Origin: Stratiolaelaps scimitus
Taxonomy: Eukaryota > Arthropoda > Arachnida > Mesostigmata > Laelapidae
Direction: 5' to 3'
NCBI GenBank assembly: GCA_019614645.1
Contig: JABWDB010000030.1
Span: 1,736,001 to 1,800,000, forward strand
Length of the DNA stretch: 64,000 nt
Position 1 is the stretch's first letter. Every line of letters starts with the position of its first letter. The notes below the pieces were generated by a model. It did not search any database, was not told the DNA's origin, and saw only the letters and a program-made list of their open reading frames with translations. This document shows positions 12,567 to 24,707 of this stretch, in pieces. A program made the position numbers and the translations under genes.

Positions 12567-15500
12567 GTGAGTACATAAGAAATATAGGTCTCTTATAATC
12601 TGGTTTTACTTTACATCAATAGTGAATATATTGAGACAGGTGTGTTAACGTGAGGTGTGTTCGGAGCAACGTGGTACGAAAGTGACACCCAATCATATCA
12701 TATTTATATTCTAAGCAGATCTACTTCTATGAAGCAAAGTCGAATCTTTCGATTTCAATGTAGTTCACGCTTAAATATACATGCCACTATCCATTGGCTT
12801 ATTCTACATGAAATTAGTTAACACGACATCATTTTGAAATAACAAGTGTAATGAAGAATGGGCCTGACGAATGTGTTCGTCATTTAATGGCCTAAACATT
12901 CATCATTCCTAGCAATCAGGTAACATGTTGATATTTTTAAAGGCAAGACGCATTTACAAAGTAATACTGGTGGAATTTATAGCGTACTACGATTTTTCAT
13001 CCAATTAGATATCCATATATAGAGTGATTTGTACCCGCCCAGTATTTGGGTATGATTAATGTGACAGGTGCTGGAAGATTTGACATTAACACACAATTAA
13101 TTTTAGACAACCCAGTAAAGTTCACATGCATCGAAATATTCGATTTTTTTTACAACGGTTCGAATCTTTCGGAGGATAGATATCATCACTCTCTCCAAAC
13201 TGTGTCCTAAATGAAAAACCTGAACTCTGAAAACCTTGATGCACTATGAAAACCTATACAACGAAGGACTTTCTTTCGAGTTGTCTTGTGATGGCATGCT
13301 TTAAAACGTGAATTGTTGGACACAAAGAACTAGTAGGGATAATATTAGAACGTCCTCTGCTCGAGAACTCTCGGTTCAATGGTGCCCTCGTCGTACAGAA
13401 AACAGTTGAAATTACGTTTGCCTAATAAAACGAATACCTTGATATTCTGAGAAATCAATAATACCAAGGTGCTTAGCCTATTTGACCCGTCCAAGTCCAT
13501 TGCCCCCCGACGGTATACAGCCGCGAGATAGCCGCGAAGACACACGGTACATCTTTGAATCACCATTGTCCATGTTCACAGTCACGACTAGACTAGCAGC
13601 AGACACAGCGCTGTAATAACCGACTTTATTGTTGAATGGAACGACGGTCCGATGCATCTCTTCGGCAATATCACGCGCAGCCCGCTTGAAATTGATGACT
13701 TGGTTTTCATATAGCAGTTTCTGAGCCAGATTTCCATTGTCGTCGTCCGTGGGCTAGAACGACTGTAGTGATTTGTTGGTAGAAATCACGTATGGAGGTC
13801 ACCATATACCACCACAACCTACGATTTTGGAGGGACGCATATTCGGCTAAACTTCTCTTACTTTGTTGAGACACGGGCCTTTGTCGTTAACTGTCCTGCA
13901 TGGACTCAGTTTAGCTGTGTAGTTCATCGTCTAGCAAATGATCGACCACAATGATCTGCCAGTGTTAATGTCGATCTCCGACACGCACGTTCTCGATCCT
14001 CACACGTCATGATATTGGGCTCCTTGTTATGTTTTCACACCAAATGCTAGATGTGAACCGCGGTGTACTTTTCGGTCCTTCGTTCTCCGGCTGGTGTCAG
14101 CTCTTCTCTCATCAAACATTTTACTTGTTCAATGTATACGCGAGACTTCGAACGACACTGTTCATATTCGTATTTCGCTTTAAAAACGAGTGAATAGCTC
14201 AAAATTTTCAAATTCGAATTATGGTTTATTGATGGATGTCGCAGATGGAGCTCAATGTCTACCCACCGCTTAGATCACCAGCTGACAAAGGTATTTATTT
14301 ATTTTCAATTTAGAAAAGGTCCCAGTTTCTATCTTCACCATAAGTAGAGCAAGTGTTTACAATAACAACCGTTAAGCGTAACACGTGCGTGATACCGATG
14401 AAATAAGAGTGGTATATATGCTCGAGGATACTGCTACTTACAGGTGGTAAAGATTGTAGCAGTGAAAGAGATTTATACAACTAGATCGTCAAAGGCCGAT
14501 CTTGACTTGGACTCAGCGAGATGTGTGTTTCCTCCGGAGTACTCTCGTGGTGATGCCAAATGGGTAAGCACCAAGAAATCCTTGATAGGAAAGGCTTGGG
14601 AGCCAACCGGGATACTGTCAATCGAATGACCCCAAGTCTCATGTTCAAATAGTGACTTCGAAATGTGCTGACCCCGTTTACCTCAGGACATTCAAAAAAA
14701 AACGTTAAAAATGCCCGACATATCCTGCCATTATTGAAGGTTTTTGAGTAATTGAACTGTATAGTTAAAAATCGAGCCTGGTGAATACAAACTGTTCGCC
14801 CATATCCAGTCTTTTCTCTACTATTACTATTAGATATTAATAATCAACTATATAGTTTCGTCTGTAATGTCTGAGATGTTACTTATTTTGTTGCTCATCG
14901 ACAAAGCGATACCTCGATGTCCCAAATTGGAAAACTGTCTCTTTTAGTATCTTAAGGTTATTATCTATTTAATTAAAATAAAGTATAGACTGACTGATTA
15001 CTTTTAAAACACACGCTATGGTTATGTGTGTCTCATTTGAAGCTCATTTAAGTAAAAAAGGCAAGACTATTATTATTATTACTATTAAGAAAATTATCTT
15101 TGCGGTACTCCCGCGCTCTCATGTCCTAGTAAACGCGCCAATCAGTATATATTGAGGTTGAACACATTTATATCATCTATAACAGTAATTTAAATTTTGA
15201 TAAATAGTATGCTGCTACTGTAAGATTTTATGGACGAACTCTTTTTTAACATTACACTTGTTCTATGAAGAATCGTGCGTAAACAAATCCACTCCTCCGA
15301 GTTGAGTCTTATACATCTATTTTATACATAAACGGAGAACGGTACGGCTAGCAGATAACTTTAGATGTCTCCCACTGCGTCCACTTGAGCGCTGCGAACT
15401 AATCACAGGCGAGTTTGCAAAAGAAAAAACATAGCCAGCCAATATGGTCATTGTGGCTACTTATCGTGCATACTAACCGCTGTGCGATCGTCGTTCATAT

Positions 15501-18500
15501 TAGCAGCGGTTGTTGGCATTCAATTAGGCAGCTCATTGGCGCCAGCGAGCAACAAATTCGTTTTATGGCGCAACGAACTCTGAGCTTTGGACGCACCTAA
15601 TCATCGTTAACCCTTCGGCCCAAACGATTTGAGATCATCTATCTGTCTATCTACTATCAATAAGACGATCATCACAACATAATGAAATTATCGTATCCAT
15701 CGATCGATCGATCGGTGGATGCGATTGACAGAGAAATGAATAACCGAGAAATAATGATAACATTGACCTGATTATATCGTTGGTATCTCGTTGCCATTAC
15801 TGGTGTTATTATTATTATAGTTCAAAGTTAGAAGAGGAGAAGCAGTGATTTTGTTATTATTACTTTTGCTTATTGTCATTTATGTGCACTTTCATATATC
15901 TGTATATCGTCGCGTGTAAAACAGACAGAATATAGAGTGGATATTTATATGTTGAACTCTGACTTATATCGAAGTCAGTTTCAAATGTGACTGGGAAATG
16001 CGACTTAAATTTCTGCCCGAGTTGACTGAAATAATAGTAGAGATGCTCGAAAAGCGTTCACATTTCAGACCAGAGCCACAACCTTAGTTGGATATTCTGA
16101 GCAGAATTTCACCCCTCGCCAGAAGTGTACAATAACCATAGAGGCAAAATGTATTCTTAGCGAACCGTGGCGCTTACGCCCCCTAAAGCGTAATCACGTT
16201 TCATGAAGTTTCGGAGCAAACTAAATAATTACCCATAGTGTAACGGAAGGCATTTCCTTATCATTCTCGAATTCCATTTAGCAATGACGTGATGGTTAAG
16301 CACACCATCATCGATCGGTGCGTCAATGATTCAGGTGGCTTGTCTCACGGTACAAGACAGGTACGGGACACTTTGCGTGATACAGTCAGTCCGTGCAATC
16401 CCTTAAAGGAAATTTATGAACACTAGGCGACAACGAGACCTCGTGCGATACTAGTTTTTGCAGTTTCTTAATATATATACATATATATATATATGTATAT
16501 TTCTGTGATTCCGTGCAGCGCTGTTAACAATGAAACAGGGAGCGACGATGACTTAGAACATAGGATCTCTGGTTAAAGGGGGACATGCAATCGATGAGGT
16601 CTTTCACTTGCAGATTTGTCAATAAATGTATTATATTATTATTAGAAGAAGAAGAAATACACGAACAACTGCTTCGTAGAGGACGCAAAGAAATCAGGGC
16701 AACTTGTTCCTTCTACCCCAGGCAGTATCGAAGCAAACTGCCAATATTACTGGACAGAAAAAGCGAAGAAGTCAGAGACGCACGAGTTGGGGGGGGGGGC
16801 GGCATTAAATGACGGTCTTTCAGAGTCCGAGCCTGCAACCCGATATAGTCCAGTTGCCTTGTTTTTCCGTGGTGATCGGATCGCCAACGTTTTGAACCGC
16901 GGACTCGTTTGCAGCCATGGTTGCTTGGGTGACGCGAATAGCAGAGGCCGTGTTTCTTAAAGATATCCTAGACCATATTTACATGAATGAGATTGTCGCA
17001 GGGCTGCAGCCCGTCGATAAAAGTAACACACGTTTGTTGCTGCTAACGGAAGTTTTCCACTCCGACAGCTTTCTATTAAAAAAGTCGGCCACAAACTTTA
17101 ATCTCTCTGGGGTACACAGTGGAGATATGTAGCACCGCTTGAGAGTACTTCTGTTGTTTTTCATGATACAGAGTTCAAATTTCTTGATATCTAGTGGAAC
17201 CAGTTTTTGGCTAAGCTGGACATAATTCTAAATAAGGCTATATCCGCCTTATACAGTAGAAAACTAACAAAGAAACTGCCCTTAAGGGTTCAAGCTCATC
17301 AGTTCGATTCCTTCGTAATTATCAAGCCATGCGCGATCGCGGCGAAGATTCTCCTTTGGAACCGATGGAAACAGGATATAGATTGGAACACGGGCCTTGA
17401 AGACAACGATCTCAAAGTGATCCAAGATCTTCTAAAATAACTCCACGTGTCCAAGTCGTTACAGATAGACAAGTGCTGAGGTGTCGCTGCAATCAGACAC
17501 TAAATCCCCGAGCACTACACGTACTTTGTAACGCAAGTCTCGAATCATGTGATTGCTTATATTATATACTAATATATATAAAATAATATATATAAATACT
17601 ACCTGCGAGAGGTTTTCAGTGATGGCTCGGCGACAATTTCTTTTCCCACAAAACTGACGTTTTAAAACATTATTTGAGTCAGCTTGCCTCAGGTTGGACA
17701 TTTCCGAACTGTCCATTCTTCTCATATTTAGGGATCTATCACTAAAGTGCAGTCACGCCCCTAACAGTCAGCTGTGAATCCTTTATAAAAGAAACTGCGT
17801 ATAATCATAATTAAACACTTGCAACTGATTTTAAGCCGTCCATATTAAGATCAGCACGGATTTACAAGAGGTACACTTAACGGAATGGTCAATGACTAGG
17901 ACAAATAGTGGAACGAAAGAACGGACTTTCACTGTATATACTTCTATTTTTCAAAGGCCTTTGATCACATTAAACATGACATTCTCTTCTTGAGCTGTTA
18001 AATGTGGTCTCTAAACACGTTTGTTATACGAGGATTCCTTAGTGCGCCTGTGCGGGACCCCTATTCCTTCCCATCTTTGTTTATAGACTTTGCACTCTGT
18101 AAACTTCGGTTACAGACTCCGCATTACTCTTTGCAGATTAAAGGGCCGTTCCCCGGATCAGGTCGCCCATACGTTTTATGCTGACTACTTGAAGTTGTAT
18201 ATGCCAATTCGTAGTCGCAAGAACAGGCTACTTGCACAGTCGGCTCTCGATGTTTTTGGAGCGTGGTGTCGCGCAAATAATATTAGTATAGTCCGAAATG
18301 GGCCGTACTCTGTTCTACTCACCATTCTACTTAATTGAGAAACAATAATAACAAATTGACCGTCTGGTTGGTTTTTTTCACAGTCACTGTCGAGTGGGAA
18401 CGTTCTAAGCTGAACTTGAGAACTTCCTTTATACTACGTGTGAATACGTGGAACTGCGCCTGGGGAAAAATCGTCCAATCGGCTGGTCATTACAACGCAG

Positions 18501-21500
18501 ATCTTGACCATATTATTATTATAGTGGTATTAGTTGCTAAGTTAGTGTCTCAAACTGTGCTTGGCTATATATGGCAGCAACCTCATTGGTATCCTTATTT
18601 AGAACAGATAACTGATACGTAATATGTGTGCACTAATGATTCTTAACTCTAGGCTTCTGATCAGTCCTCCGAACCGTTAATGGATCATTTCCCATTTTAA
18701 TTTACAGGTGTATTGTTTGTGCTATTGTATTTCAGTGTCGATGGTCGAACGCATCTCGAATTGATGGCCCTCTCTGCGGTGTTTGCCTGCAAATTTTTGG
18801 CCTTTTCTTGGGGGTCAGCGCATCTACCTGTTGCTGAATTTTCGCTCCTTGCTAATACCGTGCCCATTTATACAGCTGCGTTTGGATGCATTCTGTTGCG
18901 TGAGCGTTGCTTCAAAAAGGCGCTGGCCTGTGCTGCCGTTTCAGCCGGAGTCCTCACAGTTCTCCTACCTGCGACATTGAATGATCCTGGCATAGGTTCA
19001 TCCTACATGTGAGTATATCCATATTTAGTCCCTGACAATTACCTGACGACAAGACCGCGATAGACTAACCATGACGTAGAAGCCATGGTTTCGTATTGCT
19101 ATGATTTTTTTTTGTTTTTGTAGTATTCCCGAGCTTAGCCGCAATACGTGAAGTAACCATGGAGTGAGGTCGATCCAACTAGCCGAGGCTGACTTATTTC
19201 CAGTATCCCAATCCAACAAAACCAATTTCACAGCCACAACTGCCTGAAATCGTACCAGGCAAAATGCGCTAAAATGTGATACAGATATATATATCTATAT
19301 ATATATATATATATAAACACTATTATTAGGACAATGTTAAAGGGCAACACGCTACAACAACCCCCAGAGGTAAAAACACAAGTAGTGAGATATAGAAATT
19401 GATGGCCCAAGTTCAGGATAGTGAGAAGCTTAAAAATGTCGGATCGTGAGCGGGAGGAATAGACAGCACAATGAATGGTCAACAGCGGATGTTCTGAGGC
19501 TGGTGTTCCCAATTTCATTGAACGCTTCGAGTAATAAATGTATCCGCGCGGTGGCCTGGACGGTGACGTCTATGGCTGAAAAACTCAGAGGCCGCAGGTT
19601 CGATATGCTCATACTGAAGGAATTCCCTAAGCGATTCCGGGAAGGGCGGTAGCGCAGTTGAACATCGTCAAGAATAGTTCCAGAAGGCAGGGCGGCAGTC
19701 ATACATTAGCATAGCAACACCCCCTTAAAAAAAGGTTCTGTATGCTGAAAGTATGGTATTCCTTTGAAATAGAAGGTGATATTGTATTGTAATTCAATCT
19801 TTGTATAAGCCCTGCCGTGCTCTCCCTTGGTGGGAAATATAGCATACCATTGACACGGTTCAGAGGCTTACATTACTTGGCATTCTGTTTAACGAAAAAA
19901 AATTCAGTTTATTTCAACAAACTGAATATATTTTTAGTGAGAACTGTCTCGCCTATTTCTAGTTTCTATAAAAGTGTTTTTACTCATATTTGTAGGTTGC
20001 AATTACGTATTACACCGTAATGGTCTCGAATCGATCAGCTTGTCAGATCTTAGATAAACGGTTCTATATGACTTTCACCCCCGCTGTGTCTGTTCCGGTT
20101 TGGTATTGTACACGCTGATTCAGTGTAATTTGGAAGGTTTGTTACAGGGCGATTTATGTTTGGCCCTCTTGTCGATATGAACAGTTCTAACATTGTGCTA
20201 GATCACTACAAAAATCACTTACACGGATAAACTGTTATGAAATATTTGCTGGGAAAACGATCTAAAGAGACTAAAAATTTATCCTTATCGAAATATCTAA
20301 TATCTCAGCTAACATCAGGAAAACGATTCAGCGAAGCAAATTCCGAAAGTTGAACTTGAGATTACATCAGTAATGGAAAGTGGCGATCTTTAGATTTGTT
20401 CACAATAACTGAAGCCTTTCAGCGCGAATGCATTACCGGGATGGCCAGTACTGTCGGTGACCAAATTCGGGGATAATTTGGTGCAGGAAACAAGGTTTGC
20501 CCGTGATCCAAGACAACATTTTGCGACAATGCGAGCATTAGTCACTAGAAATAGATCGGGACTTTATTGAGAACGGATCGATCAATTGCCACCTTTTACA
20601 ATGTACTTGACGCACGTGCTTGTTCGTTTGTTTGTTTGTTTGTTTGTTTTGAGTAGGTCAAGCCGCGCAGGTGGCTACGCTTCAACGCTCGTATCGGCTT
20701 TGGGAAATGCTGTTGCTCTTGTCTGGTTACGGCGCTTGGGAAGTGTTAGTGCTCTATGGGTGTCGCTGTATGCATCGGTGGCCAGCACGATGCTTGCTGG
20801 CGCCACGGCTGCGACGTTTGATTCGCTCACGGTTCCAGCGGCTCGCGATATGGCACTAGCGGCAGCTGCTGGCGTTTGCACGTTAATGCAGTCATACCTA
20901 CCCGCCCTTGCTTGTGTGCTCGCTGAACCCTCCCGAGTAGCGATATCAATGACTCTCGCTGTCGCTTTCTCATTTGTGTTACAGGCAAGTGATTCTATTG
21001 TTATTGAATCATCAACAATTGTGCTTATTTGTTGCGGCACTTCTTGACGCGTATTTGACACGCGGCTTTTAGGACAAAGCGTATTTATAATAAATGCGTC
21101 ATTTTACAACCAGCGTGATATATAGATGCCCATAGTGAGCCGGTCATAGCGTATTTATAATATAACAGGACCACACTAATTTAATAGTCATAGTAGAAGA
21201 TTTCCCGCTTCTGTATATCCATGTACTATATATTATATAAGAGTAGACATCATATTAATGTTAATGTTACATCGTGGGCTGAAAGTGCCTAAAAGTGCAC
21301 TTAAGGACTATATTTACACATGATTCATTTCCGGTGTTGGAATTTCATATAGATTTGAAATGAACCGGTTTTGTCCTCTTAGGACATTTTAACTCTACCA
21401 AATGACTTTGATCTGGCTTGATTGGCGCAACCGTTTTTTTCATTGAAGACGCAGAGTCTTGTTCCATCACCCATCACAACCTCATCGAATTCAATAAATA

Positions 21501-23052
21501 TTTTGACTGACCGATTTTCATATAATTTGGTTAGCTACATCCTCCCGAGAGTTGTTGCCCTCGGGCAACCCGTAATCATAAGAGGATAATAGAACTGCTT
21601 TGAACAACTTTCATGACCGTGACAGCTAAAGGTGAAGAATTTCAAGGGTAGACCAATGTAGACCTATGTTCTCGCGATTTATTTAATAACAACATACCCC
21701 TTGTTGCTGCATTTATTCTTCGTCTTTATCACGGATGTGTCATTTCATTTCAACTAAGTTTAGGCAACGGTTCAGCGTCGTCAACCCATCAGTCCGTTCA
21801 CGCTCCTCGGCGGGTTGGTTGTAGTGACCGCTATCATTGGCTGTCATTTACATTGGGATCAAATTGTCTGCTGCTGCACAAAACCAGAAGTCCCCGAGGA
21901 CACCACATATTCCACAAATGACAAGTTAGTGATCGATACTGATTGTACCAAAGAAATATTATATATTAAAAAAAAAAATTGATATATATATATTTGGTTA
22001 CAGTTTTAAATATAATATACAACAGTCTATCCCATTTTCGTGTGTTCAAATCTATCTCATAGTGAGCACGACCCAATTATTTAGGAATCGTTTATACTGC
22101 GTCTTTTTCCAATGGACGCAAAGGCACCGTCTGAATCGTCTTTCATTTCTCTCCCTTTACGACTCGAAACTGATTTGAATTTCTTTGAGCATAGCTTTGA
22201 GAAAATTGGCTCTACGAGGCCTGACAAATGTATTCCAGGTTTTATTTTAATTTAGTACGAAATTAGTTGACTGACGGGCGTGTCTCTGTTACTTTGATTA
22301 GAAATACGATTCATGTGCAGACCTAAATTGAACTCTATCGGGTACCATATTCATTTGAGTTTGAACCTCGAAAGAAAAATGAAAAAGGTGTTCCCCCGAT
22401 TCCAGTCATTAGATAGAATGCTCAGTAAGCCACAGGATGATTAGTTGACCGTAACCGACATAAGAGACCATTGCGGCTTGATAAAACCTTGTGGATTCTT
22501 CGCCACGACAAAACGTCCGGGAAGAATTTATCAGCATCTTATTCTAATTTCATTACTTACTCGATCTGGCTTATTGCAACTATTTTCGACTCTCTCAATA
22601 ATTAAATCTTTAGACATGAACAGCAGAAGGCTTTCCACTCTAAAAGAAATCAAGGAAAAATCGAAAATCCGACTTCCCGTGTGCAATTTATCCGTAAGAG
22701 GCTACTTAAAGGGAACAAAATAATTGGATAAGTCCGTGTTTATGTTCTATTGTACAAGATCTGGAATTCATTGATAAGACGAGGTATTCTAATCGAAATC
22801 AACGTACCATTTCTCCAATGATTTCTTTTATCATTTCGTCCAGATGAAAATTTTGGATTTTCAGCCTGATTTGATGAATCGCTTTTTGATTGATGTGATT
22901 TTTTCAGGGACCAGAAGGGACTTATACTGACCAGATCAAATCAGCCTTTGTCTCCTCCCTTATCCACGTACCGCACACGCTATGGGGCGGTTGCTCTCAT
23001 CGGAAGTCCTGACAGTTGCCGTCTCTGTGGTGCTTGTCGACTGGCGACGTAG
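12121..23052 (+). CDS. SLC35G-like (EamA/DMT) membrane transporter, five exons
   Basis: Exons 12121-12566, 18736-19008, 20657-20984, 21764-21924 and 22908-23052 join in consistent phases (2, 2, 0, 2) to a 450-residue protein ending at TAG. Residues 1-90 form a polar cytosolic N-terminus with Gly and Asp runs. About 93-230 and 246-378 are the two EamA-type five-helix halves. The hallmark LPVAEFSLLANTVPIYTAAF then LLRE occurs at 179-204, and a family-like EPSRVAISMTLAVAFSFVLQ at 330-349. The 380-450 tail is Cys-rich and soluble. SLC35G proteins belong to the drug/metabolite transporter superfamily; their substrates are mostly unknown. The start is chosen by frame and the AAAA-ATG-G context. Reading through exon 4 instead adds about 18 residues before a stop, a possible alternative end. 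The family call is firm at superfamily level, moderate for SLC35G. Confidence 0.82.
13478..13753 (-). other. unidentified open segment, possible exon or decayed element
   Basis: On the minus strand an open frame of about 91 codons begins just after an acceptor-like TTCTAG and includes LAQKLLYENQVINFKRAARD and IAEEMHRTVVPFNNKVGYYS. Composition looks protein-like rather than chance, but I recognise no family. It lies antisense in intron 1 of the SLC35G-like gene. It may be a mobile-element relic or an exon of an unknown nested gene. Confidence 0.25.
16915..17440 (+). mobile_element. BEL/Pao LTR-retrotransposon polymerase remnant
   Basis: Two fragments in order resemble the BEL/Pao RT region. 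The first (16917-17132) reads IYMNEIVAG and then HSDSFLLKKSATNF, the position of the catalytic Y-V/M-D-D box and the following 'F-x-L-x-KW-x-SN'. YMNE shows the catalytic aspartates are lost. The second (17207-17440) reads FDSFVIIKPCAIAAKILLWN and WKQDIDWNTGL, matching the BEL 'FDP-LG...P....AKIL...W' plus 'DWD' module. A stop separates them. No LTRs seen. It lies in intron 1 of the SLC35G-like gene, sense orientation. Confidence 0.7.
17849..18300 (+). mobile_element. LINE reverse-transcriptase remnant
   Basis: Frame from 17849 reads DQHGFTRGTLNGMVND, stop codons, then FSKAFDHIKHDILFL, the RT core block. Further on RDPYSFPSLFIDFA corresponds to the 'PQGS..GP.LF...IND' box. In another frame YADYLKLYMPI and LAQSALDVFGAW correspond to the YADD box and the following helix. 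The second catalytic Asp has become Tyr, and at least two frameshifts and two stops are present. Jockey/CR1-type, inactive, inside SLC35G-like intron 1. Confidence 0.75.
18736..19008 (+). CDS. SLC35G-like exon 2
   Basis: Starts after TTGTATTTCAG and supplies the T that completes AGT. Encodes residues 149-239 (VDGRTHLELMALSAVFACKF onward), including the LPVAEF...PIYTAAF signature. Donor AT|GTGAGT, phase 2. An open frame extends upstream of the acceptor, but phase fits only this start. Confidence 0.85.
19284..19315. repeat. (TA)n microsatellite with interruption
   Basis: TA dinucleotides interrupted by a C, in the intron between SLC35G-like exons 2 and 3. Confidence 0.85.
19626..19735 (+). repeat. 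dispersed repeat copy A
   Basis: Shares an ordered series of blocks with 27594-27705: CTAAGCGAT, TTGAACATCGTCA, AGTTCCA, a G-rich block, ATGCAAACACCCCC-like sequence, and a terminal A-run. The A-run end suggests a retroposed element, though no coding motif identifies it. Confidence 0.6.
20625..20650. repeat. (TTTG)n microsatellite abutting the exon 3 acceptor
   Basis: About six TTTG units end six bases before the AG acceptor at 20656, so the repeat supplies most of the polypyrimidine tract. Confidence 0.85.
20657..20984 (+). CDS. SLC35G-like exon 3
   Basis: The acceptor GAGTAG is preceded by a (TTTG)n repeat acting as the pyrimidine-rich tract. The first G completes ATG (Met240), then SSRAGGYASTLVSALGNAVA. 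It encodes the second EamA half up to FVLQ (349). The donor is CAG|GCAAGT, a GC-type donor, and there is no in-phase GT alternative at this point. Confidence 0.8.
21764..21924 (+). CDS. SLC35G-like exon 4
   Basis: Begins after AAGTTTAG with ATVQRRQPISPFTLLGGLVV, the last helix of the EamA fold, then WDQIVCCCTKPEVPE. A second in-phase acceptor (GGTTCAG, four codons later) is an alternative start. Donor ACAA|GTTAGT, phase 2. Confidence 0.8.
22908..23052 (+). CDS. SLC35G-like terminal exon 5
   Basis: Acceptor GATTTTTTCAG; the first G completes AAG, then DQKGLILTRSNQPLSPPLST and a Cys-containing end ...SCRLCGACRLAT-stop. The splice sites and phase are good, but the tail is not conserved enough for me to confirm by family, so this exon is less certain than exons 1-4. 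Confidence 0.65.
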
Positions 23053-24197
23053 TCACCATTTATCTCATAACATTCACTTCACATCAGATCATGGGCCCGA
23101 CGCAATCATGATTAAAGCCACAAGTATGCGGTATGCTTTAAGCAATGGATTCATCTGGAAATCTCGTTCGATCGTCAGAAGGCGCTCTGTGACGACAAAT
23201 CACCGAGAGCACGAAGGTGTGTACCAACAAAATGTGCGAAATCAACAGAGTCACATGAATATCTGCGGTCCATAGTAGCTTTTTCGCTTCGATTCCGTGG
23301 ATGTATTTATATTACTTGCATGGAAAAAGTCGGAAAAGGAAAGTCCTTCTGTACAAGTGAATGATATAGCTTAACCAGACAGTATGTGATATATACAGGT
23401 TTTTGAACCAATGGGCTACTATCGCTGAAATAACGTTGTAAGTTGTGAATGACCCTAACGTAAGGTGAAAACGTTTCTTCGGACTTAATCTTGTCTCAGT
23501 GGAATGTCTTGTTACTGTGCTAGTAGTAATTATGTGCATTGGTGTACGTTTCTGCTACCCGCGCAGTCAAACGCCTACGATGCTAGCTACTGATAGAGCC
23601 TGTACAATCACTACTCTAAAGATGGGCTGCTGACAGATAAACAGACATGCGATCTATGATGTCTGTATACTCTTATGTATGTAACTAAGTAAGTAAGTAA
23701 GTTAGTCAGGTGCTCATGACAATGGAAACACTGAAACGCTTAAGACTCGCCTTTTATCTGTCTGTCCTGTCGCTTACATCGTCTGCACCGATAACCGTCT
23801 GTACCCGAGCTAGTTAGCACTATAAAAAAAAACAACGAGAACGATGATCCTCACCTACCTTCATAATGGAATTGCCCATACTTATTTATTTGTTTTATTT
23901 TTTGTCCTTTTTACTATTCGTTTATTATATATTATACACTACATTGGGCTATTATTCCGTTTGAGAAAAATTTACACCTGCTTATTAACATACTTGTTCA
24001 CATACTATTCAGGGTTCGTTTCGAAATCTCGAGATGATACGGCATCTATGATGATGCATGATTAAGTGTCCATTAGATTCACTGCTGTCTATTGCTACTG
24101 CTGCTGTTAGTACAACGATGGAGGACTTGTAAAGAAATACTGTTTGAGTTTGCTTGTGTTTGCACACATGCACATGATAATCATTTACAACGTGGAA

Positions 24198-24278
24198 CTG
24201 CGCGTCGATTAGCGACAACCGACTAGGTTAATTCTGTTGGGGCTGCGCGTCGATTAGCGACAATCGACTAGGTTAATT
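24198..24278. repeat. two-copy 45-bp tandem repeat containing a hairpin
   Basis: CTGCGCGTCGATTAGCGACA and the next 16 bases occur at 24198-24233 and again at 24243-24278 with one difference. The second copy contains a perfect inverted repeat GTCGATT...AATCGAC; the first has one mismatch in the right arm. Confidence 0.85.
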
Positions 24279-24707
24279 TGGACATAAATAAAATCCAAAT
24301 TTGGCCACGTTCTCAGTAAGGCGTGAAGTGCCCCACAATGTTTCCTGTTCATCAAAGTTGGAACCCGGAAGCCGAACTCGGTCCATTCCATCCAGTGACG
24401 TTGCTATTTTGTATCGCTAAAGTTACGATACTACAGATCGCGTGAGTTGTTGATACCTGACTCTTTCAAGTCTGCACATGAAATGGATTGTAAGTGAAAT
24501 TATTTTTCACTTCATTATATTTCACTCATACACTATCATAATACACAATCAAAATAGCATTTGACTGCTACTATTTTGATCACTCCGATTCGCGAGTCCG
24601 AGCGGCCCGAGGGAGAATCCGAGGAATGTATATACACTTCGGAGTGGCACTGGAAGATCCTCGTCGCTCTGCACTTCAACACATACAAAAATGCATTCAA
24701 ATTCAAA

